62,858 bases of DNA from Candidatus Poribacteria bacterium (GTDB lineage Bacteria; Poribacteria; WGA-4E; WGA-3G): positions 65,559 through 128,416 of the forward strand of contig JAAXHL010000052.1 in the NCBI GenBank assembly GCA_012270865.1. Reading direction: 5' to 3'. This document shows, piece by piece, positions 1-8,591 of this stretch; within the stretch, counting starts at the first letter, position 1, and the number at the start of each line of letters is the position of its first letter. A model generated the notes under the pieces. It made no database searches. It was not told the origin of the DNA and saw only the letters and a program-made list of their open reading frames with translations. Position numbers and translations under genes: made by a program.

Positions 1-36
1 AACATAATCGCCTAAAAGATTAGAAGGTTGGAAAAG

Positions 37-2058
37 TTATGCCAGGTTGGCTCCCTCCAGTCCTTCTCCCTGTCTTCCGTTCGTGGTCTTCCTGCTTGGC
101 AAACTCAACACTGCCTCCACAATGAGTGCTAATGCCATTGCGATGAGGAAGATACGCCAGAGTTCGCTCGCTAAGGCAGATGTATCACCGACATCAACAT
201 CAATTCTTCTATATGACAACCCATCAAACAGTGCATCCACTGCCTCAACAGACGATATTGCGGCACCGTCCTCAGTCTGACTGCGGTTGACGGCGACCCA
301 ATGCGTTTCGTCTTGATAAACGCCAGCATGCAATCCGATTTCCGAGAGGGATGCGGTGTCTTCTTCAGGTGCGACGGCAGTCCACTGTTCCCGGTCTGCG
401 AGTACATCGAGTCCAGCATCGCGTTGGGAGGCGACAGCGAGTGAGCGACTTCCGTCCGTCAACGCCCGCTGCAACATAACATAAAACACGATACCGTCGC
501 GTTCGAGGGAAGAGAATTGTGCTGTCGGTAGTGTGCTACAGAAATAGACTGCCCCGTGGTCTGTCGCTACACGGTTTAATAGTGGTGCGTCGTCGTCAAA
601 CGTTGCCAACGGCGTTCCTGTACTCTCAAGCGTGCGATACCGGTAGGTGCGTAATTCGTTCAAAGGCAATGCCTCACCACTCTCTACGTGTGCCAACAGG
701 TCCGCATCGCCACGCCACCATGAGAGTTTAGAAACTGTCTCAGTACCGGACGCGTGCCAGTTTCGCCATTGTGAACCGAACAGTTGTTCGCCAGCACCGC
801 CCGGTCCCGGTGGAAAGAACATCGCCACACGTCCAGTATTGACGAAATGCGCAATCTGTTCAGCGACCAACCCGCGTGGGAGTGCTGCTTGCCAGACCAA
901 AAGTGCAGTGCTTTCCCAGTCAATTTCGGCTACACGGCTTACCGGAATCACATCAACACGGTGTTGTAATCGGACATCCGTCGGAATCGCGAGTGCCCGA
1001 CTGAACGCTTCGCCCACCCTCGTGTCATCACTAACGACGACCACCTTCCGTACAGGTGGTTCCGAAAAGACGAAGAAAAACCGATTGTCCAATGGGTTGG
1101 CATCGCCGGGTAAACGGACTGACCCCCAACCGGAATTGAGTTTACCATCAATAGGGATGCGGTGTCCTTGCAAAGAGGCACCGAGTGCGTCAAGTTCCAC
1201 TTCAACCACGGAACGAACATTATTGACTTCAAATTCAATCGGTACCTGTCGTGTGTTAGTGCTGCCATCGGTTCTGCGAACCATCACATCGAGAACGAGT
1301 TCGGCATTACTGCCACGCTGCCACCGTTGTACGTTTTCCACCCTGACGGATAAATTGCTTGAAGGCGGGTCTGCGTAGGCGAGCAAGAAATGATGCACGC
1401 CTTGTAGTTCGGCAAACGCCTCACGTATGGCGTTCCAGCGACCGCTGTGAATATCCCAATCGTTCTCTTTCAAATCCGAACAGATCCAGATTTCGGTGCG
1501 TCCGGACTCGTTTGCTTTAAGATACGCCAACGCCGTTTCAAGCATCGCTGGAATATTTGTGGTGGTGGCAGTTGGACCGGTCACAGGTAGGTTCAAGAGT
1601 GCTTTCGGCGAATCTACCTCTTGCATCTGACCGGTGGCACTATCAATTAGGATCAGGTGTGTCCCGTAATCGCCTTGCTCCAGTAATTCAGCGAGCCGTT
1701 TGAGGGACGCGGATCTCTTCGACTCACCAGCCTGTAGGTCTTGTATTTCCATGCTCGCGGAACGGTCAAGGAGGATGAGCGTGGCATCGGGTTTACTCAA
1801 TCCGACGCTTCCTAACCATCCACCGGATAGCGGACGACTTACAGCAAAGATGAGGGCTCCGACAGCGAGAACGCGCATCAGTAGGATAAGAAGGTGCCGT
1901 AGGCGTGCCATCCCTCGGCTCATACGTTTCGCGCTCATCAGGAACATCATCGCTGCCCACGGGATGGTACGGTGCCGTTGCTGATTAATTAAATGGATGA
2001 GGACCGGCAATGCCATCAGCGGAAGTGCGATCAATATAAGCGGTTGCAAAAAACTCAT
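37..2058 (-). CDS. BatA-like VWA membrane protein
   Basis: A 673-residue membrane protein of the BatA/VWA type. Two N-terminal membrane segments (about residues 4-24 and 54-74) with the MxFLxPxxL opening match the BatA N-terminal double-transmembrane domain. A von Willebrand A domain follows, with a MIDAS motif DRSAS at residues 98-102. A last hydrophobic helix lies near residues 630-652. It is the third gene of a minus-strand MoxR-DUF58-VWA cluster, a widespread arrangement linked to envelope stress and to metal-dependent assembly of protein complexes. The exact role is unknown. In known systems MoxR ATPases act as chaperones on VWA proteins, so the VWA domain probably displays the client-binding surface in the periplasm. 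Family assignment is confident; function is inferred from context. Confidence 0.88.
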   Translation of the reverse strand: MSFLQPLILIALPLMALPVLIHLINQQRHRTIPWAAMMFLMSAKRMSRGMARLRHLLILLMRVLAVGALIFAVSRPLSGGWLGSVGLSKPDATLILLDRSASMEIQDLQAGESKRSASLKRLAELLEQGDYGTHLILIDSATGQMQEVDSPKALLNLPVTGPTATTTNIPAMLETALAYLKANESGRTEIWICSDLKENDWDIHSGRWNAIREAFAELQGVHHFLLAYADPPSSNLSVRVENVQRWQRGSNAELVLDVMVRRTDGSTNTRQVPIEFEVNNVRSVVEVELDALGASLQGHRIPIDGKLNSGWGSVRLPGDANPLDNRFFFVFSEPPVRKVVVVSDDTRVGEAFSRALAIPTDVRLQHRVDVIPVSRVAEIDWESTALLVWQAALPRGLVAEQIAHFVNTGRVAMFFPPGPGGAGEQLFGSQWRNWHASGTETVSKLSWWRGDADLLAHVESGEALPLNELRTYRYRTLESTGTPLATFDDDAPLLNRVATDHGAVYFCSTLPTAQFSSLERDGIVFYVMLQRALTDGSRSLAVASQRDAGLDVLADREQWTAVAPEEDTASLSEIGLHAGVYQDETHWVAVNRSQTEDGAAISSVEAVDALFDGLSYRRIDVDVGDTSALASELWRIFLIAMALALIVEAVLSLPSRKTTNGRQGEGLEGANLA

Positions 2059-2065
2059 ATTTTTT

Positions 2066-2184
2066 AGTAGTTAACAGTTAACAGTTAACAGTTTTCAGTT
2101 AAGAGATAAACTTGGTCGGTAATTGCTTTCTCTTAACTGAAAGATTTTTCGTAGAAAAAATCGTACTGACGACTGATAACGACT
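2066..2184. repeat. CAGTTA-family repeat copy between DUF58 and VWA genes
   Basis: Degenerate direct repeats of AGTTAACAGTTAACAGT followed by inverted copies (CTCTTAACTGAAAG, then ACTGACGACTGATAACG), so the two halves can pair into an imperfect hairpin. It begins a few bases before the VWA gene start and ends just after the DUF58 stop. It belongs to the dispersed family described under findings. Confidence 0.75.
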
Positions 2185-2186
2185 CC

Positions 2187-3119
2187 TCACTTACGTTTTT
2201 TTGGTGTTCGTCCCAACAAGAATCGTGCCAATATATCCCCGTAGTTCTCATGGATACAGACGCGATAGTAGTCAACTTCGGTGTCGCGAATCACTTCGTC
2301 CATACTTTCGAGGTACATCCCCATCGCGCGTCGGTACTGCGTGCCGATGACAGTTGGGTCTGCGAGTATCGGTTCTCCGCCTTCCATGTCAACGAACCGT
2401 ATGGGACGGTCGAATTCAAAATCGAGTTCGCTCTGTTCCATGAGGTGAAATACGGCGACATCGTGCTTACGGAACCGAAGATGTTCAAAACAATTCCGTA
2501 CGATTCCGGGTTCGATGAACAGGTCTGAGATGACGATGATTAACGCTCTCTGCGGTACCCGTTCGGCGGTTTCGTGGAGGACTTCAGCCAGTCCGGTCTC
2601 GCCTGATGCTTCCATCGCGCCTAATTCATCAAGGACTGCTCCGAGATGCGTTGCACTCCGTTTGGGTGGGATTTCTTTATGGAATGTCCTGCCTGCGCAA
2701 TAGAGTCCGACGGCATCCCCTTGTAATGCGGCTATATACGCCAAGGTGCCAGCGATTCGGCGTGCATAGTCGAGTTTACTCATATCGGGGTCGCCTTCCG
2801 TTGTAGCGGATGGCGTGTGTGCGAATCCCATTGAGCCGCTGGTATCAACGACCAAGCACATCCGTAGGTTGGTATCTGCCTCAAATTCTTTGATATAGTA
2901 GCGATCATTCCGCGCATAAGCACGCCAGTCGAGTCGCCGTGTGTCGTCGCCTGGGACGTATTTACGGTACTCAGCAAACTCAAGGCTGGAGCCGCGAATC
3001 GGACTCCGGTGTTTACCAGATACATTTCCGATCATAGGCAACCGAGCGTGGAGTTGGAGCGTGGAGAGCCGTTCAAGGACCTGTTGGTTGAGGTAATCGC
3101 GTCTGAGCTGCAGTGCCAT
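2187..3119 (-). CDS. DUF58 domain protein
   Basis: A 310-residue DUF58-family protein. The diagnostic stretch is GSSLEFAEYRKYVPGDD with RRLDWRAYARND at about residues 43-72. It leads into a VWA-like fold with DTSGS at 92-96. No signal peptide or membrane segment is visible, so it is probably cytoplasmic. It lies between the MoxR ATPase and the BatA-like protein on the same strand, separated on both sides by copies of the CAGTTA repeat. DUF58 proteins are the usual partners of MoxR ATPases, but their biochemical role is undefined. The C-terminus RTPKKRK is basic, and its stop lies about 12 bp from the repeat. Confidence 0.9.
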   Translation of the reverse strand: MALQLRRDYLNQQVLERLSTLQLHARLPMIGNVSGKHRSPIRGSSLEFAEYRKYVPGDDTRRLDWRAYARNDRYYIKEFEADTNLRMCLVVDTSGSMGFAHTPSATTEGDPDMSKLDYARRIAGTLAYIAALQGDAVGLYCAGRTFHKEIPPKRSATHLGAVLDELGAMEASGETGLAEVLHETAERVPQRALIIVISDLFIEPGIVRNCFEHLRFRKHDVAVFHLMEQSELDFEFDRPIRFVDMEGGEPILADPTVIGTQYRRAMGMYLESMDEVIRDTEVDYYRVCIHENYGDILARFLLGRTPKKRK

Positions 3120-3213
3120 TTTTTATGAGTTGTCAGCTATCAGTTAATAGTTCAAGAGACTTGTAATTAACCCAAGCCCTCTTGTAACTGAAAACCGTAC
3201 TGACAACTGTTAA
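3120..3213. repeat. CAGTTA-family repeat copy after moxR
   Basis: Intergenic repeat between the MoxR and DUF58 genes. On the minus strand it starts GGTTAACAGTTGTCAGTAC, so the TAA stop of the MoxR gene is part of the repeat. The second half, with the inverted sense (CAGCTATCAGTTAATAG), lies just before the DUF58 start. Confidence 0.75.
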
Positions 3214-4232
3214 CCTCCTTGCTCCGACAACTCTTCGACGAGACGGTTGACGATATCTTGGCTGGTAATGTTCTCGGATTCCGCTGCGAAAGATGTAATG
3301 ACGCGATGCGCCAGCACCGGATTTGCGACAGCGACGACATCTTCAAGCCGTGCCATGTAGCTACCACTGAGTGCTGCGCGTGCTTTCGCCCCTAAGATTA
3401 GGTATTGAACTGCTCGAGGACCGGCACCCCAAGCGACAAGCGGCTTCAACCAATCGGGTGTCGCATCGCCTTTCGGACGCGTGCTACGCACCAAATCGAC
3501 AGCGAATTCATAGATATGTTCTGCGACGGGGACACGACGGACAAGGTCTTGAAAGGCGAGTACCTCTTCACCACTTAAAACGGATTCCAGTGTTGGCAGT
3601 GCCATACCTGTTGTGGTACGAGCGATCTCTATCTCCTCGGAACGTGCCGGATAGTCCACCTCAATCCTGAACATGAAACGGTCGAGTTGCGCCTCTGGTA
3701 GCGGATACGTTCCTTCCTGTTCAATCGGGTTCTGTGTCGCCAGTACGAAGAACGGTGGGTCCAGGGAGTAGGTTCTGCCGATGACGGTGATCTTGTATTC
3801 CTGCATCGCTTCGAGCATAGCAGCTTGTGTTTTTGAGGGTGCGCGGTTAATTTCGTCTGCGAGAATGAGATTTGCGAACAGCGGACCTTTCACGAACTCG
3901 AATTCGCGTCTACCGCCGGGGATCTCTTGAAGGATGTCGGTTCCAGTGATGTCCATCGGCATGAGGTCGGGGGTGAATTGGATTCGACTGAATCCCAATG
4001 TCATCGTCTCGGCGAAACGTCTGACTAACAACGTTTTTGCTAAGCCGGGAACACCCATCAACAGCGCGTGCCCCTGCGAAAACAGACAGATCGCCAAGTG
4101 TTCGATAACTTGCTCCTGACCGACGATGATCTTCGCAAGCGTTTGTTTTAATTGGGCGTAGACGTTTTGGAGTTCGTCAATCGCAGCAACGTCATCGGCG
4201 TGCATTGTATCGGTATTTTGTGTCGTGTTCAT
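3210..4232 (-). CDS. MoxR-family AAA+ ATPase
   Basis: A 340-residue MoxR-type AAA+ ATPase. Walker A is GVPGLAKT (residues 60-67; the usual Lys-Thr is kept after an Ala). Walker B is LILADEI (122-128), followed by the MoxR signature [17 protein letters not shown]. The ATQNP sensor-1 motif and the [11 protein letters not shown] segment come next. The start ATG has an AAAGGAA Shine-Dalgarno. It is first in the minus-strand cluster with DUF58 and VWA partners, whose assembly it probably drives as a chaperone. The last codons GGA GGT TAA merge into the downstream CAGTTA repeat. Confidence 0.93.
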   Translation of the reverse strand: MNTTQNTDTMHADDVAAIDELQNVYAQLKQTLAKIIVGQEQVIEHLAICLFSQGHALLMGVPGLAKTLLVRRFAETMTLGFSRIQFTPDLMPMDITGTDILQEIPGGRREFEFVKGPLFANLILADEINRAPSKTQAAMLEAMQEYKITVIGRTYSLDPPFFVLATQNPIEQEGTYPLPEAQLDRFMFRIEVDYPARSEEIEIARTTTGMALPTLESVLSGEEVLAFQDLVRRVPVAEHIYEFAVDLVRSTRPKGDATPDWLKPLVAWGAGPRAVQYLILGAKARAALSGSYMARLEDVVAVANPVLAHRVITSFAAESENITSQDIVNRLVEELSEQGG

Positions 4233-4351
4233 TGAATTCCTTTCGCGTTACTGGCGTGAAATTATGTCCTCACGGAACATAAAGGATGTCGATATTCCGT
4301 TTTCTTGCGGCCATTTTGATCGCATCTGTGGCAACAGGTGTTTAATATTTA

Positions 4352-4462
4352 CAGGATTTACGCAAATTAAGAAAATATTGGACGTTTAGACGGAAAAAGT
4401 AGGAATTAACCCCCTAAATCCCCCTTATCAGGGGGACTTTAAGACGAATTGCGTAAGTCCTA
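4352..4462. mobile_element. 111-bp MITE-like element with TTAGGACTTACGCA-type ends
   Basis: The left end CAGGATTTACGCAA (4352-4365) and right end TTGCGTAAGTCCTA (4449-4462) are near-perfect inverted repeats, differing by one transition in the core. The inside carries one copy of the CCCCCTTATCAGGGGG hairpin repeat. It encodes nothing. Single copies of the same end motif occur at 9555-9567 and 62692-62704. Confidence 0.55.
4408..4443. repeat. CCCCCTTATCAGGGGG hairpin repeat, copy 1
   Basis: A 36-bp segment identical to 4889-4924. It contains a 6-bp GC stem around TTATC-type loop bases, followed by ACTTTAAG. Very similar intergenic hairpins are common in cyanobacteria and other repeat-rich genomes; that parallel is from memory. 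Confidence 0.7.
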
Positions 4463-4888
4463 ACTTATTATCTTTGTTGAAAGTGGCTTCGATTTTCTTG
4501 AAAATAGATAATTTCCAGAAATCGACACACTGAATGCCTCTATTTTTTAGAGACATGGATCCTTGAAAAGATAGGAAAAAAGTCTTTTTTAGACTCAATG
4601 ATAAACTGTCCAATTCTATACAACCCATATCAGCAAATTTTATTCAGCAAATTCTATACCGATTTGGGCAACAGTCCTGTTGGACTTTTTGTAAAATTTC
4701 GGCAGGGGCTGCACACAATCGGGCATGTTTTATGCCTAACTGCACGAAATCGGGCAAAATTTCCGTATCGAAAACGTGTAGGTGTCTTAAACGCCAATTT
4801 GAAAAAAAATATTAGAGGTTTCCGAGGTGGACGCAAATTGAGCAAAAAACAATATATTCCCTGAAAAAGCGGCGATTTTTAGGAATAC

Positions 4889-4924
4889 AACCCCCTAAAT
4901 CCCCCTTATCAGGGGGACTTTAAG
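4889..4924. repeat. CCCCCTTATCAGGGGG hairpin repeat, copy 2
   Basis: Second copy of the 36-bp hairpin repeat. Here it is not flanked by the TTAGGACTTACGCA-type ends, so the hairpin and the inverted-end element are separable units. Confidence 0.7.
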
Positions 4925-5145
4925 AGCAAATGTGTCTGCCTCAAGCATTTATCAAACTCACGTTGTCTTAAAGGTTTCAATTATTAGTGACGCAATTTAT
5001 ATGCCAAAAAGGTGCATAAAATGAACCATTTATTTTTACGAATCGTAATTGAAAATTGACTTGTTCTCCACAGAATAGTATATCAAACACGGACTGAGGA
5101 TTGCAACCGAAACAGAAATGTCCGCCTCCCTTAAGCAATTTTCGG

Positions 5146-8100
5146 TCACCAAATCTTATCTCTTGCGGCGGCTCGAACAGTAGGATCAGAAGAGGGTTTG
5201 GAAGAAAGGAAGCAATTTTGAATAGTGATATTGTCGGACGAAGAGACTTCGCTATCAAGTTTTATTGCGGTGCCGCCGCCCACAGGTCTTCCGTATAGGT
5301 GTTGCACTGCGTCAATACGACAGTGGTTAACCGTCACGTTTCGGCATTCGGAGATATTGATTCCATCGTGATCGGTTCGGATACTGACATTATCTATCCG
5401 TACACCGTCGCATCCGTTCGTAAGAACGGCAGCATCACCACCGTTATAGACGTTCAAGTTTCGGATTTCAACGTTTTTGCAGTGCTTCAGATGAATGCCG
5501 TTGCTGCCCTTTCCATCAAGGGTCCCGGGTCCGTAGATGTTCACGTTTTCAAGGTTTTCTGCAATAAGCAGCGCGACATTTGTATCAGATAAAGCCTTGA
5601 GTGTTGCTCCTGCATCAAGTGCGAGTGTGACGTTGCTTTTCAGATGGATAGAATCGGTTGCATAAACCCCAGATGGCACGAAAACGGTGCCACCGCCAGC
5701 GGCGTTACAGGCAGCGATGGCTTTGTTGATTGCGTCTGCATCGTTGGATTTGCCATCGGCGGCAGCACCGAAATGCCGCACGTTGTATGTGCCGACTTTC
5801 GCGAGTGCGTCTTGCGTGAGTTCTGCGAGCGTCTGCTTGCGCGTCCTACCTGTATGTGCCTCAAAGTTCGCTATCCATTTTTTAAGGGTCATGCTGCGGA
5901 CGGACGCGGCATAGTCTATTAAGGTTTTTAGCGTGTATTGATGTCTGTGTGGATCTATTTTCCCCTCAAGTATTTTCCAAAGTTCCGCTGCCTGTCGAGC
6001 CATTTCAACGCCCTCTTCCATGTTAGCGTAGATGTCTTGTATGAGGGTTCTGCCGATAGAAAGTCGCTGGTCGTGTTCTGTGAAGTGGAAGGCAGTGAGA
6101 TGTACTTCCCCGCGTAACCTGTCTCCATATATCTCGCGCAGTCCTGGAGCGTATTGTGCTAACACACGTTCTTGCAACGCCGGTGTTATAACGCCTACAC
6201 CTTCCTTATTGACTATATACGGGGTCTTGACTTGTGCCATACCGGGGTCGGAGGAATCAAGCCAGATGCCGCGATACCCACGGTAGTTATAGGTCTTGCG
6301 CGTGACTTCTTCGAGCATCATCAAGAGGGTCTTGGTTGTCCTAAGTACTTCAGGGTCATCGCCGAAGGTCTGTTGGATCCAGCCCGTGTAAATCTCGTCC
6401 ACCGTCAGGTCTGGGTTCCATGTGAGTCGTCCCAATCCGTAGTAGTTCACAGCGTTCAATGGCGATTTTGTCCACGCTGGCGAAGGTTCAATCATGGACA
6501 CGCCCATGATACAATGGACATTAAATTTGTTGAGGCTCCCGGGTCCGTTACGATAGGTATCCTGCTCAAACCACCATTTCCACTTCTTGACCCAAGAGAC
6601 GGGCCAACTTTTGTCGATAACGAGTTCACTTCCATATAAGTTTTTCTGGATTGCGCCATCCAGTGCGGGAATCGGTGCTGCGAGGTCCCAGTCTAGGGGG
6701 CTGCCTTTAGGGACTATAATAACGTTGTCTCGGAAGTTGCCATCTTCGTGTGCAAAGAGGTCATAAGGGATTAGGTTTCGGTAAGGTTCTGGTGTGTATC
6801 GGAGGTTACCGTAGACGAATGCACGCACAAGGACTTTTCCACCGTACGGCTTCAGTGTGTCGGCAATTCGGTTGACCATCTGCGGACGCGGATCGCCATT
6901 CTGTTTTTCCGAACCGAGTTTCATCAGGTATCCACCGAAATCGGGAACTCTGGCATAGAGTGCGTTGGCGGTTCCCGGGTCGAGTGCGAGGAGATAATTC
7001 GGACTCCAATAGAGTTTGATCCCGTAGTCTCGGCAGATGTCGGCAAGTTTTTCGACTTCATCAAGATGTTCTAAGAAGTTGTTTCGGTAGTGCCAGTTGA
7101 TCTCGCTCGGACAGAGTGCGTTCCAACCGCAGGATGCCAGCATCCGTACCCAATCTCGGATTAACTCGGTATCACCGGTGCGTAATTCTTCCCAAGAGAA
7201 AATTGAAGCGTCTCTACCGCCTCCGCGCCATTTATCGCCCAGAAATCCACGGAAATAGGACCAGTGTGCTACCATACGGATAGGCACCTGTGGATTTTCG
7301 ACCACATCAAGCGTCAGCAGGTCCTGTCCGCGTTGAATACGGCGGATTAAGTCAAACACACCAAAAATAACGCCTGCTGGTATTTTTCCAGCGACGGTAA
7401 TTGCCACATCTGTACCTTCTTTCAACGTCTTGATGACGAACCCATCTCGTTCGATCCGATCGAGGGCGAGTTCATCGGCAAAATCTCGGATCCATTTTGA
7501 GGTTTCAACTGTCCCAAGGATAATCCTTGTCGTTTCGGAAATGGGATGCGCCTCTGAAACGGAAGGCTTAAATTTGAACATCGATTCTATTGCTTGTGCT
7601 AACTCAGCACCGGCTGTCTGTACGGTTGAATTCTCGCCTTCAACAACAATATTTCTAAATAGATCCTGATTGTATTTTTGGGTGGGTGGGTTGAATTGTA
7701 GCCACGCCTTGTAAAGCGTCTGGTCTGTTTCTTGGTATCTGTAGATGTTTTGCTCTTTATCGGTGGGATTCGTGTCAAGTCTACCTGCGTAGATGTTTTT
7801 GGTGGCGTTGTAAATCTGTAGGACTTCTGTATCATTCAGTGGTCTGTCGTAGATACGTAGATCGTCAAGGTAGCCGACAAAGCCTTCGCCGGTGCGAATT
7901 TCCGTTAAACCCTCGCGGCGTAGCGGCTCCATATTTACCTTCGACAAGTCAATTGTTGCGATCTGTTCTCCATCACGCCATCCTACGATCTGCTTTGCTT
8001 TGTCGTCGTAAGCGACTGCAAACAGATGCCACTCGGAGTCGCCGACGGAGGCTTTCAGATGCGGATAAAACGCCCATTCGCGCATGTCGTACTGTGGCCA

Positions 8101-8538
8101 GTTGTAATCAAGTATTCCGTCCCAATAGCGGAAATCGTTTTCGCCTTGGAAGCGGACTTGAAAACAGCCGCGATAGTTGTTAAGTTCAACTGCCCCGTTG
8201 TCGTAATTGAGGATATTGGGCTTCCCCCACGCCGTATTTAGCCAGAAGCAGATTGTGCCGCGCGACATCGCAAGCGGAGAGTCCTGAGGCACCGGAATCC
8301 GCATCGGCTCGGTATCCGGCATCATTTCGATGCAGGCGCGTCCTTCGCCGAGTGAATAGATCTGCGTTCCTCCGAGCACTGCATGGTTGCCACTCCCGGA
8401 GAGGTCAGTGCCTGTTCCGTCGTCAAAATCCCAATGACCGACAAGTCCTTCGGATTCAGCTGCCATTACACTACTGAGTGCATTTGCTAATATTAGGGCA
8501 ACAACGACAAAAACAGTAATGAATACTTGATATTCCAT
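5146..8538 (-). CDS. Secreted LamG / GH67 alpha-glucuronidase-like / beta-helix fusion
   Basis: A 1130-residue secreted protein. The signal peptide is at residues 1-26. A LamG/concanavalin-like domain spans about 30-245 (GLVGHWDFDDGTG; FVGYLDDLRIYDRPL). Then come GH67-type N-terminal and catalytic regions, about 285-800. GH67 hallmarks are the DYGIKLYWSPNY strand, PDFGGYLMKLGSE, YGGKVLVRAFVY, DGNFRDNVIIV and NYYGLGRLTWNPDLTVDEI. The canonical NHWDNLDG is altered to VAHWSYFRG, so activity on 4-O-methyl-glucuronic acid side chains of xylan is likely but not assured. From about 918 a pectate lyase/GH28-like beta-helix begins (YNVRHFGAAADGKSNDADAI), but it stops after about 213 residues, shorter than such domains usually run. 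The start ATG has GGAGCG upstream. Probably degrades plant or algal glucuronoxylan-type polysaccharide outside the cell. Confidence 0.82.
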   Translation of the reverse strand: MEYQVFITVFVVVALILANALSSVMAAESEGLVGHWDFDDGTGTDLSGSGNHAVLGGTQIYSLGEGRACIEMMPDTEPMRIPVPQDSPLAMSRGTICFWLNTAWGKPNILNYDNGAVELNNYRGCFQVRFQGENDFRYWDGILDYNWPQYDMREWAFYPHLKASVGDSEWHLFAVAYDDKAKQIVGWRDGEQIATIDLSKVNMEPLRREGLTEIRTGEGFVGYLDDLRIYDRPLNDTEVLQIYNATKNIYAGRLDTNPTDKEQNIYRYQETDQTLYKAWLQFNPPTQKYNQDLFRNIVVEGENSTVQTAGAELAQAIESMFKFKPSVSEAHPISETTRIILGTVETSKWIRDFADELALDRIERDGFVIKTLKEGTDVAITVAGKIPAGVIFGVFDLIRRIQRGQDLLTLDVVENPQVPIRMVAHWSYFRGFLGDKWRGGGRDASIFSWEELRTGDTELIRDWVRMLASCGWNALCPSEINWHYRNNFLEHLDEVEKLADICRDYGIKLYWSPNYLLALDPGTANALYARVPDFGGYLMKLGSEKQNGDPRPQMVNRIADTLKPYGGKVLVRAFVYGNLRYTPEPYRNLIPYDLFAHEDGNFRDNVIIVPKGSPLDWDLAAPIPALDGAIQKNLYGSELVIDKSWPVSWVKKWKWWFEQDTYRNGPGSLNKFNVHCIMGVSMIEPSPAWTKSPLNAVNYYGLGRLTWNPDLTVDEIYTGWIQQTFGDDPEVLRTTKTLLMMLEEVTRKTYNYRGYRGIWLDSSDPGMAQVKTPYIVNKEGVGVITPALQERVLAQYAPGLREIYGDRLRGEVHLTAFHFTEHDQRLSIGRTLIQDIYANMEEGVEMARQAAELWKILEGKIDPHRHQYTLKTLIDYAASVRSMTLKKWIANFEAHTGRTRKQTLAELTQDALAKVGTYNVRHFGAAADGKSNDADAINKAIAACNAAGGGTVFVPSGVYATDSIHLKSNVTLALDAGATLKALSDTNVALLIAENLENVNIYGPGTLDGKGSNGIHLKHCKNVEIRNLNVYNGGDAAVLTNGCDGVRIDNVSIRTDHDGINISECRNVTVNHCRIDAVQHLYGRPVGGGTAIKLDSEVSSSDNITIQNCFLSSKPSSDPTVRAAARDKIW

Positions 8539-8591
8539 GTGTTCGCTCCATATATTTGGCGGTTCCTAAGATGTAGAATGGCGTTCTCTTT

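Larger units (their letters stand above)
4233..5145. other. Gene-free region with MITE-like repeats
   Basis: About 0.9 kb without a convincing gene, AT-rich compared with its neighbours. It holds a 111-bp element with inverted ends (4352-4462), two copies of a 36-bp hairpin repeat (4408-4443 and 4889-4924), and short phrase repeats such as CAGCAAATT and AATCGGGCA. The short open frames here have no family resemblance and look like repeat translations. Confidence 0.6.

Noticed and set aside
647..1378. Plus-strand 243-residue frame opposite the BatA-like gene
   Set aside because: Shadow of a well-supported VWA gene; Ser/Thr/Arg-rich translation typical of antisense frames.
2066..2184. CAGTTA repeat interpreted as an ordinary intrinsic terminator
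   Set aside because: The arms are long, degenerate and repetitive, with no U-run at the expected place; the same sequence recurs at many unrelated loci.
4977..5258. Frame that might continue the beta-helix after the stop at 5146
   Set aside because: No beta-helix pattern in its translation (PPQEIRFGDRKLLKGGG...); it overlaps the end of the real gene in another phase, so it is not a simple frameshift continuation.
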